Below are positions 60,079-64,000 of a stretch of DNA of 64,000 nt, in pieces. The notes under the pieces were generated by a model. The model saw only the letters and a program-made list of their open reading frames with translations, ran no database searches and had not been told where the DNA came from. The stretch covers positions 3,091,525-3,155,524 of the forward strand of contig NC_037593.1 in assembly GCF_003073045.1 (NCBI RefSeq), written 5' to 3'. The DNA is from Pomacea canaliculata. Its lineage: Eukaryota; Mollusca; Gastropoda; Architaenioglossa; Ampullariidae. The position numbers and the translations under genes were made by a program. Numbering within the stretch: the stretch's first letter is position 1; every line of letters starts with the position of its first letter.

Positions 60079-63000
60079 ATGTATTTTTCAGTATTTCAGC
60101 GTGTGTCTTCTCTGAGTTTCTGCCAGCAGCTCAGTGTAATATGGTTTGTGCTATGGTCACAATGGGGCACTGAGGGAGCTGTTGTCCATCTGTATGTCAG
60201 TCCTTCAGGCTCAGACAGTAATACTGGGTATGTAAGTGGCTTGATATGCATCAATTTAAAACAAATGATTTCATTCCAAATGAATTTTGATTTCACCTTA
60301 TTGCTCCTGTTGTATTCTCTTAGCTTCAATAACTCTATATAGGTGTCTCTCAACTTATGATATGTCTAGACATATTTTTGTCTGTCATACAGTTTGCAAT
60401 CCTCCACACCAGTAAAAAGTCTTCAACATGCCGTGGACCTCTTGCAGTCTAAGGATATTCAAGGAAACAGTGAGTACAAGAATTTTTTTTTTAAGTATGA
60501 TAATTCTACCTCTATATAATTAGCCCCAGTGACAGTCTGTCTGTTTATAGACAAGGGCATGACAGAACTAATGTTTTGCTCATGCATGCATTATGTTTAC
60601 CTAGAGATAGCAAGAAAGATCTGGTGGGTGGTATATGCAGTTTCCCCATACAATACCCCTTATTGAATAGGCACATAACTCTCCTTGTCTACTCAAAATC
60701 TCGTCAAAACTTTTGTTGTAAATGCTTCTTCCGCATTGCATAAGTTATGCTTTGTCTGTTTACTACATAATAAACACTCATACCTCACCATGGCTTATTT
60801 TGATTGGTATTTTATCTAACTGTCATAATCTGTAAATCACCCAGTATATGTTACATTATGGTTTTAAAAAGGCTTTCTGAAACATTTTTTTTTCTTTTGA
60901 AATTACAATACCTACAATAGATTTTGAAATATAATTGTTTGATGTGTATTTATTATTCATAAATAAAACAAATTAATAAAATCAGATTTTTTTTCAAAAG
61001 AATAGTTGTAGATTTGACTTCAGTACAGTAATACCTCAAAGGCAAACATTACATCTCTCTCTCTCCCCCCTCATCCCTTTGACTGTGACCAGTCATATGA
61101 GCATAAGATGCAGCAGTGGCAAATGTGCACCATTGAGGCCTCATCCTGTTCCCTTTTCATTAGGCTCCTCCATCTGGTGGCCTATCAATTCATTGATATT
61201 AATCAGCTACCATTTCTTTCAAATTGAGCATGAATAAGACAAAGATAAAAGCCAGGCCAGTTCTTAGCCCCCGCGGGGCCCGAGGCAAAGGGCATGTGCG
61301 GGGCCCTCACGCCACGATCACACGGTTTTAGTTGGGATCCAAAGTCACATATCAATCAAAAGCGCGGGGCCCCTTGAAGCGCGGGGCCCTAGGCAGATGC
61401 CTCGACCGCCTGCCCCTAAGCATGGCCCTGATTAAAGCATATCTGCATGTAGGGTAACCTTAATGACAAATACCTCGTTTTAACAAACCTTAGACAAAAG
61501 CTGCAGCATCACACTCCAATCCACAAATCCAATCAACAACTCCAATCCTCGATAAGCTACGAGACCCACACAGGTTAAACTCTTTCAGGCACAAGTTGGA
61601 GGCAAATTCACTTCCCTGAACATGATTAACTAGGCTGTGGAGACCCTTTCTGGTCACCTGAAAGATGTGACTGAGAAGGTTTCAGGGCATTCTAAGGTGA
61701 AGAAACAGCCCTGGGTCATGAAAGAAGCGCTTGACTTTTGTGATCAAAGGTGGGCCTTGAAGAGAAAGAAGAAGAATAGCTCTGTATCAAATATTGAAAA
61801 TTCCTTTGTTAGATCAGGAGGTCATACTCGTGCCAAAAAAGGGGAGCCAAAGGCAATAAACCGGACAATAAGCCTGATTAGTCACCGAAGTAAAGTTGTG
61901 CTGAAGGTGATACAGAACTACCTCACATGGATAGCAGAGGAGCAGGCCAGTCTCAAATCCGCATATCTTGGTTGAAAGAAACCTTTAACATGGTAAAGCT
62001 CTGTACCATATCTTTATTGACTTTAAGAAGGTCTTTGATAGGGTTTGGCATGAGGAGATGTAGCATGTGATGTGGGAATTCAACATTGAAGAGGGCATGG
62101 TCTGAACCACTGTGTGCCAGCTCTGGGAGTCTGGTGTTGCTCATTGGCAAGGTGAGAGAGTGGTTCTTTCCTATGACAGTATCAACATCGATCTGATGAC
62201 AGACAGCAGTACTGCGTTACAGGTTCTCACAGTCAACGCTTCCAGAGTCTGTTCCAGATCTCTTTTTTTGAACACAAATTAACAAATGACTTTACTTACA
62301 AAGTGGCCACCAGCCAGGTGGAACCACAGGAACTTCTACTCGTCAACATCAAGCAGTGGAAAATGGTTTGGTTTGGTCATATTGCTTGACACAACACGCA
62401 ACCGAAGACAATCCTCAAAGAATGCATGAAAGAGGATGTCAACAGGTCAACACTACATAAACACCTTTAAAAATAATGATGTACAAAACATAAACACTAC
62501 AAGAATGTCTTTAAAAAAGAAATTAGAACCCACTTTAATGAAAATACATAATTTGTGAAAGCAACACCGTTTGTTGACTATATTTAGATTACTTTTGCAA
62601 ATTTGCTTTTAGTGTACAGATGTGCTGTTTTCTTCTTTTGTCCTCAAGCAATTTTTGTGGAGCTTATGCAAGGTTATTATGACCTGACTTCAACCTTGAC
62701 CTTTGCTCATGCCATAAATGGTACAGCAGTTTTTCGCGCTTTTCAAGGCCAGGAGGTACATTTGGTGAGTAGAAGTCTGCAGTTTGTATGGTGTCTGATA
62801 AGAATAATGTCATCTAGATACATGCACACACACATACATGCATACACAAAGAAAATGTATATGCATGCCTTCACCCTCCACACACACACATGGAAAGAAC
62901 TTGCAATGAAGGAAAAATCACACCTTTAATGAGCAATGCCTATATCATGTTTAACAGACAGGTGGAAGACATATTCCTAGTGATCATTTCAAGCATGTGA

Positions 63001-64000
63001 CTGACACAAAAATACAGCAGCGGCTGCCTGAAGTGGCCCGTACCAAGGTCCTGGAATTGGACCTGACGGCTGTTGGAATCGCCAATCTTGGATCACTGAC
63101 CCCCTATGGGTTTGGCCATTCAGCATGGACTGCACCACTAGAACTCTTCATTAATGGCAAACCATTACGACTTGCCCAGTGGCCCAATGAAGTATATTTA
63201 ACTCACTTGTGACTTAGTTTAAGAAATAAATGTCTAGGTATGTAACTCAGAGGACTTTTTTATTATGATTTTTAAATGCAACTTTTCAATACCTACAAGA
63301 TAGCTCTTGAGCAGAAAGTTTTGAAAATTTGGATGTGAGCTGCTGGTCAGAAGCAGATGTTCAGGATGTAATATAATCAGTTGGAATCAGTAGGATTATG
63401 TTATACATGTATGTGTATGATGGGAGAGGGTGTGAATGCAGGCATATATGTGGTTGTGCCTGTCTGTATGCACATGACTACATGAGAAACAATGGCAGAG
63501 AGATTTTGTGCATAAACAAATAAGAAGAGGAACTGTTTTACAGAAATTCTGACAAAAAACTGTTGTGTTTTCAGAATCACTAATTTTTTGTCGCTCTTTC
63601 AAATCCTTTTTTATTTTCACAAGACATTGAATAGTTGTAAGCAGTCATTTTTCCTCTTGCTTTTGATCACCTATACTAATGACTTTGATGTTGACCTAGA
63701 AATTCATCAACATCTTATCCGTGCCTGATGGAGAGAAAGGTCGTCGTTTCACATATAATGCAGGTGGTAGAGATGTGGCCTGGACACAGGAGACTGAGCC
63801 ATGGGTCTATGGTTGGTGGTAAGTCTTTCAAGCTTATTTTCCTTCCATTTCCAAGCCTGCCTTCATTTACATTTTTGTTTTGTTGTTTCATTTTTTTAAG
63901 CATCTCAGATATCAGAAGATTAATGAAAGCATTTCTGATCACTAAATCAGGTACTGGAGCTGGGCAGATGAATCTTTGCCTGTAGCTCATGTGGATGCCC
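60079..64000 (+). CDS. Secreted right-handed beta-helix protein, glycoside-hydrolase-like, 5' part only
   Basis: Exons 60079-60227, 60393-60469, 62649-62764, 62958-63191, 63700-63818 and 63951 onward, all in phase; the gene runs off the window. The start at 60079 gives a signal-like hydrophobic stretch (LSVIWFVLWSQW) before AVVHLYVSPSGSDSNTG. That is the usual opening of beta-helix polysaccharide-active proteins (xVYVSPxGxDxNxG), and PVKSLQHAVDLL then matches their P-x-TLQxAxD motif. Next come FVELMQGYYDLTSTLTF (a 'vxLxxGxYxLxxTLxf' coil), VFRAFQGQEVHL, then PLELFINGKPLRLAQWPNE, like the 'LYVNGxRxxLARWPN' block of GH141-type enzymes. WxxGWWYWSWADE follows. Substrate and catalytic residues lie beyond the window. 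Upstream exons are possible, since the 5' end also has acceptor-like cag sites. An intron holds a LINE relic and a MITE. Confidence 0.78.
61253..61430. mobile_element. hAT-like MITE in the beta-helix gene intron
   Basis: Begins CAGGCCAGTTCTTAG and ends CTAAGCATGGCCCTG, inverted with a few mismatches. Flanked by ataaaagc (61245-61252) and attaaagc (61431-61438), a 7-of-8 match to an 8-bp duplication. The inside is rich in GGGGCCC. Confidence 0.7.
61440..62480 (+). mobile_element. LINE relic with reverse-transcriptase motifs
   Basis: In broken frames the plus strand reads KKQPWVMKEALDFCDQRWAL (the region between endonuclease and RT), TISLISHRSKVVLKVIQNYL, IFIDFKKVFDRVWHEEM (the first RT aspartate motif), and, near 62270-62400, QVEPQELLLVNIKQWKMVWF. 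Many stops and shifts make it dead. It sits in the intron between beta-helix exons 2 and 3. Confidence 0.8.

Overview
This is nuclear DNA of an intron-rich, AT-rich animal genome. Six host genes are recognisable or supportable from spliced homology. Phase-consistent short exons, tRNA-headed SINEs, APE-type LINE remnants and many hAT/PIF-type short elements fit a lophotrochozoan, most likely a mollusc. The species cannot be fixed from the window.

Layout. 1-5.7 kb: an eight-exon plasma-membrane monoamine/nucleoside transporter (SLC29A4/ENT4-like) on the minus strand. 5.7-12.6 kb: intergenic DNA with a fresh SINE, minisatellites and CpG-rich patches. 12.6-16.5 kb: AT-rich DNA downstream of MED19, holding a 765-bp terminal-inverted-repeat element. 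16.5-21.5 kb: MED19 (Mediator subunit), six exons, minus strand. 21.9-28.7 kb: GOSR1 (Golgi Qb-SNARE), nine exons including a 27-nt microexon, plus strand; it diverges from MED19 across about 430 bp. 30.7-32.7 kb: a short CENPV-like GFA-domain zinc protein, minus strand. 34.9-52.3 kb: ZCCHC8 (NEXT complex scaffold), sixteen exons, minus strand. One of its introns contains a 3.7-kb PIF/Harbinger DNA transposon with long matching ends. 52.5-55.3 kb: an unrecognised four-exon gene, plus strand, diverging from ZCCHC8 across 215 bp. 57-59 kb: repeat-rich DNA with an old solo LTR broken open by a hAT-type MITE. 60.1 kb to the window end: the 5' part of a secreted right-handed beta-helix (glycoside-hydrolase-like) protein, plus strand.

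The genes are unrelated housekeeping functions (transport, transcription, Golgi trafficking, RNA decay) and do not form a pathway. The structural interest is in two head-to-head gene pairs, a microexon, a protein tail made from a minisatellite, and a diverse transposon population. The latter includes an uncharacterised element with reiterated AAAAGGACTT motifs, and a SINE whose 3' half matches the head of a LINE copy. All exon models were made by eye from reading frame, GT-AG sites, phase and remembered family sequences.
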